From: an uncultured Eubacterium sp.
GTDB lineage: Bacteria; Bacillota; Clostridia; Oscillospirales; Acutalibacteraceae
DNA length: 64,000 bases
Direction: 5' to 3'
NCBI GenBank assembly: GCA_944380545.1
Contig: CALWHV010000014.1
Span: forward strand, 124,001 to 188,000
Shown: positions 1 to 9,279 of the stretch, piece after piece
Layout: each line of letters begins with the position of its first letter
Numbering within the stretch: position 1 is the first letter of the stretch
Program-made: the position numbers and the translations under genes
The notes under the pieces: generated by a model
Seen by the model: only the letters and a program-made list of their open reading frames with translations
Database searches by the model: none
Told to the model about the DNA's origin: nothing

Positions 1-177
1 ACCTGCTGCCACGCCGCCGCGGCTGTTTTTGAAATCAGGGCGGCGTACGCCGTTTCTCCATCCGTTTACGAGATTGCCATCCACTCGCAAAACGCCGTGT
101 TGGTTTTTGCCGTGGGTATATTGATCTTATCCTGCTCTTACTTTATTTCAAGGCTTGTTTCGGAAAGAAAAAAGTGA
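1..177 (+). CDS. C-terminal fragment of an unidentified membrane protein
   Basis: Frame 1 is open from the first base to a TGA at 175-177 and gives 58 residues that begin inside the gene. The last 35 residues hold a clear hydrophobic segment (roughly residues 34-50 of the fragment, rich in V, L, I, F), followed by a short basic end, SERKK. This looks like a final transmembrane helix with a cytoplasmic tail. No motif identifies the family. The stop lies 21 bases before the next gene, so the two may be co-transcribed. The reading frame is well supported; the function is unknown. Confidence 0.5.
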   Translation, partial: TCCHAAAAVFEIRAAYAVSPSVYEIAIHSQNAVLVFAVGILILSCSYFISRLVSERKK

Positions 178-198
178 TATCATCAAATCGGTGATGAT

Positions 199-864
199 AT
201 GGATATAAGATCCGAGCTTTATAAGCTTGCCGATTCGGATTATAAAAAATTTCAAATAAAGCTGATTCCGGGCATAAACGAGGATGAGATTATAGGCGTT
301 CGTATGCCGAATCTAAGAAAGCTCGGAAAATCACTTGAAAACGATGATTTTTCATATGAGCTTTATGAGGAGAGGCTGCTTCACGGCTTTTATATAGGCT
401 ACAATAAAAATCTGAGCTTTGAGGAAAGGCTGCGGCTTCTTGATATTCTTGTGCCGCGGCTTGAAAACTGGGCGGAGTGCGACGGCGTTACTTCAACCTT
501 TAAATTCGTAGATAAAAACAAGCCCGAATATTTTGACTATATCCAAAAGTATCTTCGCTCCGATAATGAGATTGAACGGCGCTTCGGCATAGTTTCGCTT
601 ATGCGGCATTATATCACGGACGAATATATTGATTTTATCATTGATTATATTTCTTCTCTCAGCCACGGCCGGTATTATGTTGATATGGCAGCCGCGTGGT
701 GCCTTGCCACGGCGTACCTGTCGTTTCCGCAAAAGGTTTATTCGCTGCTTTCAAAGCGGGATCTTGACGGCGCCGTCAGAAAAATGGCTGTTTCAAAGCT
801 GTGCGACAGCTTCAGGGTGAGCGCCGCCGATAAGGAAAGGCTCAAAAAGCTTCGCAAAATCTGA
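199..864 (+). CDS. AlkD-like DNA alkylation repair protein (HEAT-like repeats)
   Basis: The 221-residue protein matches the DNA alkylation repair family (PF08713, AlkD-like), DNA glycosylases built of HEAT-like helical repeats. Seen here: an N-terminal region with GVRMPNLRKLGK, a mid-protein NWAECD segment typical of the short clostridial members, and a YYVDMAAAWCLA helix near residue 155. Length is normal. The family removes positively charged alkylated bases such as 3- and 7-alkylpurines; whether this branch is active on DNA is not certain. The ATG at 199 has a GGTGAT Shine-Dalgarno just upstream. A hairpin terminator follows directly. Confidence 0.8.
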   Translation: MDIRSELYKLADSDYKKFQIKLIPGINEDEIIGVRMPNLRKLGKSLENDDFSYELYEERLLHGFYIGYNKNLSFEERLRLLDILVPRLENWAECDGVTSTFKFVDKNKPEYFDYIQKYLRSDNEIERRFGIVSLMRHYITDEYIDFIIDYISSLSHGRYYVDMAAAWCLATAYLSFPQKVYSLLSKRDLDGAVRKMAVSKLCDSFRVSAADKERLKKLRKI

Positions 865-873
865 TACTTTTTC

Positions 874-900
874 CGCCGCGCCAAGTCGCGGCGTTTTTAT
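874..900 (+). terminator. Rho-independent terminator after the AlkD-like gene
   Basis: A perfect 7-bp GC stem (CGCCGCG / CGCGGCG) with a 6-base loop is followed by TTTTT. It ends the first transcription unit and lies just before the operator-like dyad of the next promoter. Confidence 0.85.
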
Positions 901-942
901 TACAATTTTGTAATGGAGCTGCGCCGGCAGATATGTTATTAT
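899..942 (+). promoter_or_regulatory. Regulated promoter of the two-component operon, with BceR-type dyad
   Basis: At 899-914 there is an inverted repeat ATTACA-ATTT-TGTAAT. It fits the TNACA-N4-TGTAA site known for BceR-type response regulators of Firmicute peptide-resistance systems. A -10 box TATTAT lies at 937-942, 22 bases after the dyad. No good -35 is present at the expected spacing, which suggests dependence on an activator. The same dyad recurs at 2647-2662 before the ABC transporter. The sequence is observed; the regulator's identity is inferred from context. Confidence 0.65.
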
Positions 943-962
943 GATTTAAAGGATGTGATTAT

Positions 963-1637
963 ATGGATATTTTTCTTTTGGAGGATGACAGCGCCATCGG
1001 CATCGGGCTTTCATATTCGCTTCAAAACGAAGGCTATGCGGTCACGCTTGCAAAAAGCGTTGCCGAGGCTGGCGGCATTATAAAAGATAAGATATTTGAC
1101 CTGTATATTCTTGACCTTACCCTGCCTGACGGAAGCGGCTACGATGTTTGCACAAGCATCAAAAAGCTTGCCGACCGTCCCGTGATATTCTTAACGGCGT
1201 ATGACGACGAGGTCAATGTTGTAATGGGTCTTGAGCTTGGTGCGGACGATTATATTTCAAAGCCGTTCAGAGTCAAGGAGCTGCTGGCGAGAATCAAAAC
1301 CGTTATGCGCCGCTACAATAAGGAGACCGCCGGCGGAATAGTCAATCTTTTTGATCTGGCAGTAAACACAAACGAAGCAAAGGTGTTTAAAAACGGCGGG
1401 GAAATAATACTTACCGCTATGGAATACCGTCTGCTGCTTACCTTTTTAAACAACAGGGGAGTAGTTCTTTCCCGCCAAAAGCTTTTGGAGGATATCTGGG
1501 ATGTTGCCGGCGATTTTGTTAACGACAATACGCTGACCGTCTATATAAAACGCCTCAGAGATAAGATAGAGGAGGATCCCGCCGCTCCGCGTATAATCAA
1601 GACCGTTCGCGGGCTCGGGTATATACTTGAAAAATGA
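963..1637 (+). CDS. OmpR/PhoB-family response regulator
   Basis: The 224-residue protein has an N-terminal receiver domain with the acidic pair around D8-D9, phosphoacceptor D51 in LDLTLPDG, and the conserved lysine K100 in SKPF. A C-terminal winged-helix DNA-binding domain ends in the typical TVRGLGYILEK. It should be phosphorylated by the histidine kinase that follows, whose ATG overlaps this gene's stop (ATGA). The ATG at 963 has an AAAGGATG Shine-Dalgarno. The neighbouring transporter and the shared dyad suggest it activates both its own operon and the ABC genes. Confidence 0.95.
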   Translation: MDIFLLEDDSAIGIGLSYSLQNEGYAVTLAKSVAEAGGIIKDKIFDLYILDLTLPDGSGYDVCTSIKKLADRPVIFLTAYDDEVNVVMGLELGADDYISKPFRVKELLARIKTVMRRYNKETAGGIVNLFDLAVNTNEAKVFKNGGEIILTAMEYRLLLTFLNNRGVVLSRQKLLEDIWDVAGDFVNDNTLTVYIKRLRDKIEEDPAAPRIIKTVRGLGYILEK

Positions 1638-2626
1638 AAAACAGGGAATTTAAAATCTTGATTTGCGTTTGCGCCGCCGTCTCCTGCATTTCCGCGGCAG
1701 TATGCGCTTTTATAAGCCCAGCGTGTGCCGTTATCTGTTTTTTATGCTGCGCTGCTGTTAGCGGTGCCTGCATATTTTATACGCATAAAAGGTATCGCGA
1801 TATCGCAAAACTAAACGACTATTTAACGCGCGTTTGCTCCGGCGAATATGAGCTTGAGCTTTCCGATAATACGGAGGGCGAGCTTTCGATACTTAAAAAC
1901 AATCTTTATAAGATGATGACGATGCTCAGAAAGGCAAGCGAGGACGCGAAAAAAGATAAGCTCTATCTTGCCGATTCGTTTGCTGATATCTCTCACCAGC
2001 TCAAAACGCCGCTAACCTCTATGATGATAATCACCGAGGTGCTCTCAGACGAGCAGGACGCTGATAAGCGCGCCGGATTCATCAAGATCATCGAGGAGCA
2101 GCTTGAAAAAATGAAGTGGCTCATAACAACGCTGCTCAAGCTTTCAAAGCTGGACGCCGGCACGGCGGAGATGGCAAACAGCCCTATAAGCGCGCAGGCT
2201 CTTATAGATAAAAGCCTAACCCCGTTTAAGCTTCAGATAGATATCAGAAATATTCGAGTTGAAAGAAACGATGATGATTTTATTTTTTCCGGCGATGAAA
2301 ACTGGAGCGCGGAGGCTCTTGAAAACATAATCAAAAACTGCCTTGAGCATATTGAGGACTGCGGTGTGCTTAAAATAATCGCAGCTTCCACGCGAGTGTA
2401 TGACGAGATAATTATTGAGGATAACGGCTGCGGTATTGCAAAGGAGGATCTTCCGCATATCTTTGAGCGGTTTTATCACGGCAAAAACTCTTCTGCCGAA
2501 AGCGTCGGAATAGGTCTCGCGCTGTCTAAAGCGGTTCTTGAAAGGCAAAGCGCTGATATCTCCGTTTCAAGCAAAGAGGGCAGCGGTTCGCGCTTTACGG
2601 TTCGTTTTTATAAGCTTAATGTTTAA
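1634..2626 (+). CDS. Intramembrane-sensing sensor histidine kinase (BceS-like)
   Basis: A 330-residue kinase. Two hydrophobic helices (about 8-27 and 32-49) are separated by only a few residues, so there is almost no extracytoplasmic loop. This is the layout of intramembrane-sensing kinases that take their signal from a partner ABC transporter. The phosphoacceptor is H121 in the ISHQLKTPL box. The ATPase part shows the N box (IIKNCLEH), DNGCGI and the glycine box VGIGLAL. It overlaps the response regulator gene by 4 bases and is presumably its partner. The signal may be a membrane-active peptide, as in related systems; that is inference. Confidence 0.9.
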   Translation: MKNREFKILICVCAAVSCISAAVCAFISPACAVICFLCCAAVSGACIFYTHKRYRDIAKLNDYLTRVCSGEYELELSDNTEGELSILKNNLYKMMTMLRKASEDAKKDKLYLADSFADISHQLKTPLTSMMIITEVLSDEQDADKRAGFIKIIEEQLEKMKWLITTLLKLSKLDAGTAEMANSPISAQALIDKSLTPFKLQIDIRNIRVERNDDDFIFSGDENWSAEALENIIKNCLEHIEDCGVLKIIAASTRVYDEIIIEDNGCGIAKEDLPHIFERFYHGKNSSAESVGIGLALSKAVLERQSADISVSSKEGSGSRFTVRFYKLNV

Positions 2627-2646
2627 GCGCGCTGATGTTCTTCAAT

Positions 2647-2700
2647 ATTACCGTATTGTAATATAAAAGTCATCAAGCTGTAAGGCGCGCGTGGTATCCT
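2647..2700 (+). promoter_or_regulatory. ABC-transporter promoter with second copy of the dyad
   Basis: At 2647-2662 ATTACC-GTAT-TGTAAT repeats the dyad found at 899-914 with one mismatch in the left half-site. A possible -10 (TATCCT) lies at 2695-2700, 32 bases after the dyad, against 22 before the two-component operon; the difference is one helical turn. This supports binding by one regulator on the same face of the DNA. The -10 is weak, again as expected for an activated promoter. Confidence 0.6.
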
Positions 2701-2724
2701 TTTGTCAAGAAAGGAGAAATTATT

Positions 2725-3408
2725 ATGAAAATCTTGGAAATTCAAAATCTTTGCAAAACCTACGGAAACGGCGATGTAACGGTTCACGCGCTCAACAATG
2801 TTTCCTTTTCTGTTGAAAAGGGCGAGTTCGTCGCGATCGTAGGTCCCTCCGGTTCGGGAAAATCAACGCTGTTGCATATTCTCGGAGGTGTGGACAACGC
2901 CACCTCCGGCTCGGTAATTATCGACGGCACGGATATATCAACGCTTGACGAAACCTCGCTTGCAATATTCCGCCGCCGCCAGATAGGGCTTATCTATCAG
3001 TTCTATAATCTTATACCTATACTTACCGTTGAGGAAAACCTTACGCTTCCGCTGCTGCTCGACGGCAGAAAGCCGGATAAAAGGCATATAGACGATATCG
3101 TCAAGCGCCTAGGCCTGCAGGAGAGAATGAATCATTTGCCGAATCAGCTTTCCGGCGGCCAGCAGCAAAGAGTCGCGATAGGCAGAGCGCTTATAAACAA
3201 TCCGGCGCTTTTGCTTGCGGACGAGCCCACCGGCAATCTTGACAGCCAAAACAGCCGCGAGATCATAGCCCTCCTCAGAAGATTCAATAAAGAATTCAAT
3301 CAAACGGTTATAATGATTACTCACGATGAGCGCATAGCTCTTTCGGCGGACCGTATAATAGCCATAGAGGACGGCAGAATAACAAGAGACGAGGTGAGGA
3401 TGGGTTGA
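2725..3408 (+). CDS. ABC transporter ATP-binding protein (MacB/BceA/LolD type)
   Basis: The 227-residue ATPase has Walker [10 protein letters not shown] (40-48), Q-loop YQFYNLIP (91-98), signature LSGGQ (142-146), Walker [14 protein letters not shown] (from 162), and switch histidine in MITHDE. The wording is that of the MacB/LolD/BceA subfamily, which works with FtsX-type permeases. The permease gene follows and overlaps its stop. A strong AAAGGAG site precedes the ATG at 2725. It probably powers export or removal of a membrane-active compound under control of the preceding two-component system. Confidence 0.93.
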   Translation: MKILEIQNLCKTYGNGDVTVHALNNVSFSVEKGEFVAIVGPSGSGKSTLLHILGGVDNATSGSVIIDGTDISTLDETSLAIFRRRQIGLIYQFYNLIPILTVEENLTLPLLLDGRKPDKRHIDDIVKRLGLQERMNHLPNQLSGGQQQRVAIGRALINNPALLLADEPTGNLDSQNSREIIALLRRFNKEFNQTVIMITHDERIALSADRIIAIEDGRITRDEVRMG

Positions 3409-5987
3409 GCATCATACAAAAGCTGACCCTTGCTCATCTCAAGAAAAACAAGGGCAGAACGGTTGTTACTATCCTCGGTATATGCGTTTCGGTTGCAATG
3501 ATAACTGCCGTTTTCGTTTGCATCGCATCGTTTTTTAATTATTTTGAAGATGTTTCCTATTACGGCTCCGGCGACTGGGTTGCCTGCGCCGCTGTAAATG
3601 AAGAAAATATAGAAAAGCTCACGGAGCAGGACGAGATATCAAGGCTCGGCCTTGTCGCCTCGCTTTCGCCCGAAAAAAGCTCTTTCAGCATAGACGGCAG
3701 ATCACCAAGATGGTCGGTAGGCAGCATCTTTGCAGGTGACAGAACCGCACTTTCGCAATTTGTTACGGCAGATTTGGAGGGCGAGCTTCCCGCACTTGAG
3801 GACGAGATAATCGTTTCAAAAGAGTTTATTGAAAAAAACGAGCTTAACTGGAAGATAGGCGACCGAATTTCACTTTCCACAGGCGAAAGAAGCTATAACG
3901 GCGAGTATATCACGGGCAAATATATCCCCGGAGAAGCTTTTACGGCTATTGATGAAGCGGAATATACCATCTCCGGAATAATAGGCGAAAATCTTCCCAC
4001 CCGCAATTATACTATCCTGCGCCTTGCGGATGAAGACGAGCTCAAAAGCAGCTGCACGGCTTATATACAGCTGAAAAGCATTGATTTTAATTCCTATGCC
4101 GCGCTCACAAGGATAATGAAGGACTGCGGCTGCACCGATTACAGCATCAGCGACGATGTGCTCGCCACCAATTTTTCCTTTGCCGCAGACAGCTCGCTCG
4201 TTAAATCAACGCTTCCGATGTGCGCGCTTATTTTGGCTGTGATTATGTTCGCCAGCGTTGCCCTTATCTATAATGCGTTCGGTATGTCCCTGTCGGAGCG
4301 CACGCGCTATCTCGGTATGCTCGCCTCCGCAGGCGCAACAAGGCAGCAGAAAAGCGCGTCGGTATATTTTGAGGGCTTTATTTTAGGGCTTATAGGCATA
4401 CCTGTCGGTATCGGCGCAGGCGTGCTCGGAATATATATTACTCTTCAGGCGGTCGGCTCGAGAATACAGGAATCCGGTATGATTGTAGGCGGCGAAAATG
4501 TAGAACTCAAAGTAATTGTGCCGCTGTGGGTGATTATCGGAGTAATTATTGTCAGCGCGGTAACCATATTCATCTCCGCAATGATACCTGCAAGAAAGGC
4601 TTCGCGCATAACGCCTATATCAGCCATCAGGCAGACTAACGAGATACGCGTAAACGCGCGCAGACTGCGTTCCTCAAGGCTTGTTAGGGTGGTGTTCGGC
4701 TACGAGGGCGAGCTTGCAAACAAAAATATGAAGCGAAACGGCAGAAAGTCGCGCGTTATAACCGGCTCGATTGCCCTCTCGATAGTGCTATTCCTGACCT
4801 GCAACACCTTTTGTGATATGTTCGTAAAGGCAAACGACATCCAAACCGGCGCTCCTTATCAGATTTACGCCGCCGTTGAAACGGCTGAGGATTATGAGCT
4901 GCTGTATAATGAAGCGTCGGAGCTTGAGCAGACCGAGGAGCTGTACAGCGTCACAAATATATCTTATGTTGTAGGCGCTTCGGCGCTTGAAACCAATCAG
5001 GACATCGTTAAGGACGAGTATCTGACCCCTGCATATAAAGACCTGTTTGATGACAATATTGCTTTTCTCAATATAATCGACGACGATGCTTTCAAAAAGC
5101 TCTGCTATGATAACGGAATAGACAGCGCGCCTTATTTTGAAATGAACTCCGATGCGCCGCTAAAAATCAAATCTCTGCTGATGAATAATGTATCTCACGA
5201 AGCATCAGGCCCCAAGGCGTTCAACGATTCCATCATAGGTCAGTCGTTTTGTTATAATGAATTTGGCGAAAACGGCAAGCCCACCGGCGAGCCCGATCCG
5301 AATGTGCCTCAGGCTGTGGTCTCCGATTTTGTAGAATACGACCCCGATAATTATGTCTGCGGCTTAAACAGCGATCTTTCAGTCAGCCTCTACGCTCCGC
5401 TAAGCACATATTTAAAAGCGTGTCAGGCTACGGGCTATCCCGAACATCTGACACTCGGCATAGAAACCGGCGACGCCGATTCGCTTGAGGAGCAGCTCAA
5501 TACGATAGTTGACGATAATTCGCTTACCGGCGCGGTCGTTATGAATATGGAGTCTACAATGCAGACGATGAATACTCTTATTTTTGTGCTCCAGGTGTTC
5601 ATTTACGGCTTCGTAGCGCTGATAACTCTGATTTCCGTGGCAAATATAATCAACACCGTTTCAACCGGCATTGACCTGCGCAAAAAGGAATTTGCAATGT
5701 TTAAATCCGTTGGAATAACGCCGGCGGGCTTCAGAAAGATGATATGCCTTGAAAGCCTTTTCTACGGGCTTAAGGCGCTTCTTTTCGGGCTGCCTGCAAG
5801 CGTGCTGCTGAGCTATCTTATGTATCTTGCGCTGCAGTCGAGCCTGATTCCGTTCACGGTAAATGTGTTCCTCTATTTAGCGGTCGTCGCCGCCGTATTC
5901 CTTATAGTCGGCTTTGCGATGTTCTTTTCCGTTTCAAAGCTCAAAAAGGATTCCATAGTTGAAACTCTCAAAGAAGACATAGTTTGA
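3405..5987 (+). CDS. FtsX-like ABC transporter permease with two extracytoplasmic domains
   Basis: The 860-residue permease has two FtsX-type units. After one N-terminal helix (about 17-40) comes a large external domain (about 45-262), then three helices (about 268-395), a fifth helix (about 448-468), a second external domain (about 470-725) and three final helices. This 1+3+1+3 plan is unlike BceB, which has ten helices and one external domain. The pair is therefore a duplicated FtsX/MacB-like transporter controlled by a Bce-like system. The TTG start at 3405 overlaps the ATPase stop and follows GAGGTGAGGATGGG. The substrate is unknown; an antimicrobial peptide or cell-wall precursor is a reasonable guess. 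Confidence 0.88.
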   Translation: MSIIQKLTLAHLKKNKGRTVVTILGICVSVAMITAVFVCIASFFNYFEDVSYYGSGDWVACAAVNEENIEKLTEQDEISRLGLVASLSPEKSSFSIDGRSPRWSVGSIFAGDRTALSQFVTADLEGELPALEDEIIVSKEFIEKNELNWKIGDRISLSTGERSYNGEYITGKYIPGEAFTAIDEAEYTISGIIGENLPTRNYTILRLADEDELKSSCTAYIQLKSIDFNSYAALTRIMKDCGCTDYSISDDVLATNFSFAADSSLVKSTLPMCALILAVIMFASVALIYNAFGMSLSERTRYLGMLASAGATRQQKSASVYFEGFILGLIGIPVGIGAGVLGIYITLQAVGSRIQESGMIVGGENVELKVIVPLWVIIGVIIVSAVTIFISAMIPARKASRITPISAIRQTNEIRVNARRLRSSRLVRVVFGYEGELANKNMKRNGRKSRVITGSIALSIVLFLTCNTFCDMFVKANDIQTGAPYQIYAAVETAEDYELLYNEASELEQTEELYSVTNISYVVGASALETNQDIVKDEYLTPAYKDLFDDNIAFLNIIDDDAFKKLCYDNGIDSAPYFEMNSDAPLKIKSLLMNNVSHEASGPKAFNDSIIGQSFCYNEFGENGKPTGEPDPNVPQAVVSDFVEYDPDNYVCGLNSDLSVSLYAPLSTYLKACQATGYPEHLTLGIETGDADSLEEQLNTIVDDNSLTGAVVMNMESTMQTMNTLIFVLQVFIYGFVALITLISVANIINTVSTGIDLRKKEFAMFKSVGITPAGFRKMICLESLFYGLKALLFGLPASVLLSYLMYLALQSSLIPFTVNVFLYLAVVAAVFLIVGFAMFFSVSKLKKDSIVETLKEDIV

Positions 5988-5994
5988 TTAACAG

Positions 5995-6022
5995 GGCTGT
6001 TCCGAAAGGGGCAGCCTTTTCT
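5995..6022 (+). terminator. Terminator after the ABC permease
   Basis: The stem GGCTGTTCC / GGGGCAGCC (two G-U pairs) with a GAAA loop is followed by TTTT. It closes the 2725-5987 unit. Confidence 0.75.
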
Positions 6023-6051
6023 TGATTTATTTATGTTTATTAAAATTTTAC

Positions 6052-6080
6052 TTCACATTGAACGCTTGATAGTGTAAAAT
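6052..6080 (+). promoter_or_regulatory. Promoter for the ABC-F / cmk / ispH-rpsA operon
   Basis: The pair is TTCACA (6052-6057), 17 bases, TAAAAT (6075-6080). It lies between a terminator and the Shine-Dalgarno of the ABC-F gene, and no other promoter is evident before 10584, so it may drive the whole run of genes. Confidence 0.5.
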
Positions 6081-6112
6081 AAAACACGGAAATTTTGCCG
6101 GGAGGTGAGCGC

Positions 6113-8020
6113 ATGGCGTGCCTTGATATTCAGGAGCTTTCTCTTTCGTTCGGGGAGGAAACGCTTTTTCAAAATGTTTCGTTTGAGATGCAGGCGCACG
6201 ATAAGGTCGGCTTTGTGGGCGCAAACGGTGTCGGAAAAACCTCTCTTTTTAAGGTTCTTACCGGCGAATATCAGCCCACCTCAGGCGCTGCTTATATAGG
6301 CAAAAATGTGCGCCTCGGCTATATGGAACAGCACACCTGCTCTGCTCAAAACACCGTTTATGACGAGCTTATCTCCGTTTTTTCTGATCTTATCGAGGCG
6401 GAAAGGGAGCTTGATGAGATATCGCAAAGGCTTACCGAATGTGCAAGCGACGAGCTTATAGCTCGCCAGGATATGCTCAATGAAAAATTTATAAGAAACG
6501 GCGGCACAACATATAAAAGCCTCACCCGTTCAGCTCTCATCGGTCTCGGCTTTTCAAAGGCGGATTTTTCAAAGCCCACCTCTCAGCTATCGGGCGGTCA
6601 GCGCTCAAAGCTTATTCTTTCAAAGCTGCTGCTTTCAAAAGCCGACCTGCTGCTTCTTGACGAGCCCACCAATCATCTTGATATTTCCTCCGTTGAATGG
6701 CTTGAGAATTTTCTTCTCAATTTCTCCGGCGCTTTTATCGTAATATCTCACGACAGATATTTTCTTGACAGAGTAACCGATAAAACGATTGAGCTCGATA
6801 ATAAAAAGCTTCGCTGCTATAAAGGAAATTACTCCGTTTTTATGCAGAAAAAAGCCGCGGAGCAAAAGGCTGTTGCAGAAAAATACGAAAACGACTTAAA
6901 GGAGATCGAACGCTTAGAGGGAATAATCGAGCAGCAGCGCCGCTGGAACAGGGAAAAGAATATCAAAACGGCGGAGAGCAAGCTTAAAGTAGTTGAGCGA
7001 ATCAAAGCGCAGCTCGTGCCTCCCGATTCAGCGCAAAAGCGAATTCGTTTTGATTTTACGCCCAAATGTGTGTCGGGCGAGGAGGTGCTCACCGTTCGCT
7101 CGCTTTCAAAATCCTTCGGCGAAAAGCGTGTTTTCGGCGATGTTTCGTTTGATTTGATGCGCGGCGAGCGTATGTTCCTCGTCGGCGCAAACGGCTGCGG
7201 CAAAACAACGCTTTTAAAAATACTTATGAAGGATATTGAGCAGTCCGGCGGCGATTTCAGATTCGGCGCAAATCTTTTTCCCGGTTATTTTGACCAGGTG
7301 CAGGAAAAGCTTGACCTTTCAAAATCCGCGCTTGAGGAGGTTTGGTCGGCGTTTCCGGCAATGACCGAGACCTCCGTAAGAAACGCCCTTGCAGCTTTTT
7401 TGTTTAGGGGAGACGATGTTTATAAGCTCCTTTCCGATTGCTCGGGCGGTGAGCGTGCGCGCGTTGCGCTGCTCAAGCTTATGCTCGGCAGATACAATCT
7501 GCTGCTGCTTGACGAGCCAACGAACCACCTTGATTCCTCCTCGCGCGAGGAGCTTGAAAGCACCCTGCTGGATTATTCCGGAACTCTGCTGATAGTTTCG
7601 CACGACAGGTATTTTATCAATAAGCTTGCCACCTGCGTTTTGGAGCTTACGGAAAGCGGAGTTAAAAGATATATAGGCAATTATGATGATTTTATCGAGG
7701 CAAATCAGCGCGCTCAGCAAGACGCGCCCTTGCCCTTGTCAGTAAAAAAGCGGGAGGCGGCTCAGCCTAACGAATATAAACTGAAAAAAGAGCTTGCCTC
7801 AAGGCAGAGAAAGCTTAAAACAGCGGTGTCGCGCCTTGAAAGCGATATTGAGGACACGGAAGAGCAGATAGCAATGCTTGAAGAGGAGCTCAATTCAAAT
7901 CCGCCGTACGAGCAGTTTTTGGCTATCAGCCGCTCGCTTGAAGAGCTCACGGCAAAAAGAGACGCGCTTTTTGAGGAATGGGCGGAAAAATCAGAGGAAT
8001 TGACAAGCATAGACTTATAA
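6113..8020 (+). CDS. ABC-F family ATPase (ribosome-associated type)
   Basis: A soluble protein of 635 residues with two ABC domains and no membrane segments. Domain 1 has VGANGVGKTS, LSGGQRSKL and LLLLDEPTNHLD; a basic linker (around residues 255-310) contains the arm-like EQQRRWNREKN; domain 2 has VGANGCGKTT, CSGGERARVA and a second LLLLDEPTNHLD. A charged coiled-coil end (from about 560) resembles Uup/YdiF/YfmR proteins. Such proteins act on ribosomes in translation or antibiotic protection; which of these applies cannot be read here. The ATG at 6113 is chosen over an upstream TTG at 6095 because GGGAGGTGAG lies just ahead of it. Confidence 0.93.
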   Translation: MACLDIQELSLSFGEETLFQNVSFEMQAHDKVGFVGANGVGKTSLFKVLTGEYQPTSGAAYIGKNVRLGYMEQHTCSAQNTVYDELISVFSDLIEAERELDEISQRLTECASDELIARQDMLNEKFIRNGGTTYKSLTRSALIGLGFSKADFSKPTSQLSGGQRSKLILSKLLLSKADLLLLDEPTNHLDISSVEWLENFLLNFSGAFIVISHDRYFLDRVTDKTIELDNKKLRCYKGNYSVFMQKKAAEQKAVAEKYENDLKEIERLEGIIEQQRRWNREKNIKTAESKLKVVERIKAQLVPPDSAQKRIRFDFTPKCVSGEEVLTVRSLSKSFGEKRVFGDVSFDLMRGERMFLVGANGCGKTTLLKILMKDIEQSGGDFRFGANLFPGYFDQVQEKLDLSKSALEEVWSAFPAMTETSVRNALAAFLFRGDDVYKLLSDCSGGERARVALLKLMLGRYNLLLLDEPTNHLDSSSREELESTLLDYSGTLLIVSHDRYFINKLATCVLELTESGVKRYIGNYDDFIEANQRAQQDAPLPLSVKKREAAQPNEYKLKKELASRQRKLKTAVSRLESDIEDTEEQIAMLEEELNSNPPYEQFLAISRSLEELTAKRDALFEEWAEKSEELTSIDL

Positions 8021-8037
8021 CTTATAATTAAGACACT

Positions 8038-9267
8038 ATGGCAGATGCAGTAATCATAGGCGGCGGAGCTTCGGGACTTACCGCCGCGGCGGTCTGCGCT
8101 TCGCGCGGGCTTAATACGGTTTTAATTGAAAAAATGCCGGTTTGCGCAAAAAAGGTCAGAATAACAGGAAAGGGCAGGTGCAATGTTACAAACGCCTGCT
8201 TTGATCTTCAGGAGCTAATTGCAAATGTGCCGAGAAACGGCAGGTTTCTCTATTCCGCCTTTTCGCGCTTTATGCCGTACGACACCATAAGGCTTTTTGA
8301 GGACGAGCTCGGCGTGCCGCTCAAGACCGAAAGGGGAGGGCGCGTTTTTCCGGCTTCCGATAAAGCGTCCGATATAGCGCAGGCGCTGATTGGATTCGCT
8401 CGCGGAAACGGCGTCAAAATAATACATTCACGCGCCGTTTCGTTTGAGTTTTCAAACGGCAGAATAAGCGCCGTAAGGCTCGAAAACGGCGAAAGCATCG
8501 CCTGCTCAAGCGCAGCGATTTGCACAGGCGGTGTAAGCTATCCCGCAACCGGCTCATCCGGCGACGGCTATATACTTGCCAAAAGCTGCGGGCACACCGT
8601 GGTCCCGCCCGTTCCAGCTCTTGTTTCTCTTAAAAGCAGCTCTTCCTTTGTTCCGGCTCTTCAGGGGCTTAGTCTTAAAAATGCCGGCGTAACGCTCCTT
8701 AAAAACGGCAGCTCGGTTTACCGTGAGCAGGGAGAGATGCTGTTTACGCATTACGGCGTCAGCGGGCCGGTCATTCTTTCCGCCTCCTGCCATATGGATA
8801 AGCCCGAAAACGGCGGCTACAGCGTTTTGATAGATCTGAAGCCCGCGCTTGATGAGCAGACGCTCGATAAGCGGCTGCTTCGTGATTTTGACGAGTTTAA
8901 AAACCGAGATGTTTCAAATTCGCTCTCAAAGCTCCTGCCTAAAAAGCTTATACCCGTGATTATTGAACTTTGGGGCGTTGATGCGCACAAAAAGGTCAAC
9001 GAGATAACAAAAGCCGAACGGCGCTCTCTTGTTTCGCTCTTGAAAAATTTAAGAATCGATATTTCGGGATTTTACACCATTGATTCTGCAATAATAACAA
9101 GGGGCGGCGTGTCTGTTAAGGAGATAGACCCTAAAACGATGCGCTCGCTGCTTATTCCGAATCTTTATTTTGCGGGCGAGGTTATGGATGTGGACGCGTA
9201 TACGGGCGGCTTTAACCTGCAAATCGCGTTTTCAACCGGCTTTCTGTGCGCAAATAATATGAACTGA
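8038..9267 (+). CDS. HI0933/BaiN-family NAD(P)/FAD-dependent oxidoreductase
   Basis: A flavoprotein of 409 residues. The N-terminus has the dinucleotide-binding AVIIGGGASGLTAA and then GKGRCNVTN, the hallmark of the HI0933-like family. The C-terminus has LYFAGEVMDVDAYTGGFNLQ, which closes around FAD. Family members occur widely in Clostridia beside cmk and plsC; one relative (BaiN) reduces bile-acid intermediates, but most have no known substrate, so that activity should not be transferred here. It lies 17 bases after the ABC-F gene and 12 before cmk. The start has no clear Shine-Dalgarno, which suggests translation linked to the gene before. Confidence 0.9.
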   Translation: MADAVIIGGGASGLTAAAVCASRGLNTVLIEKMPVCAKKVRITGKGRCNVTNACFDLQELIANVPRNGRFLYSAFSRFMPYDTIRLFEDELGVPLKTERGGRVFPASDKASDIAQALIGFARGNGVKIIHSRAVSFEFSNGRISAVRLENGESIACSSAAICTGGVSYPATGSSGDGYILAKSCGHTVVPPVPALVSLKSSSSFVPALQGLSLKNAGVTLLKNGSSVYREQGEMLFTHYGVSGPVILSASCHMDKPENGGYSVLIDLKPALDEQTLDKRLLRDFDEFKNRDVSNSLSKLLPKKLIPVIIELWGVDAHKKVNEITKAERRSLVSLLKNLRIDISGFYTIDSAIITRGGVSVKEIDPKTMRSLLIPNLYFAGEVMDVDAYTGGFNLQIAFSTGFLCANNMN

Positions 9268-9279
9268 AAGGCTGATATT

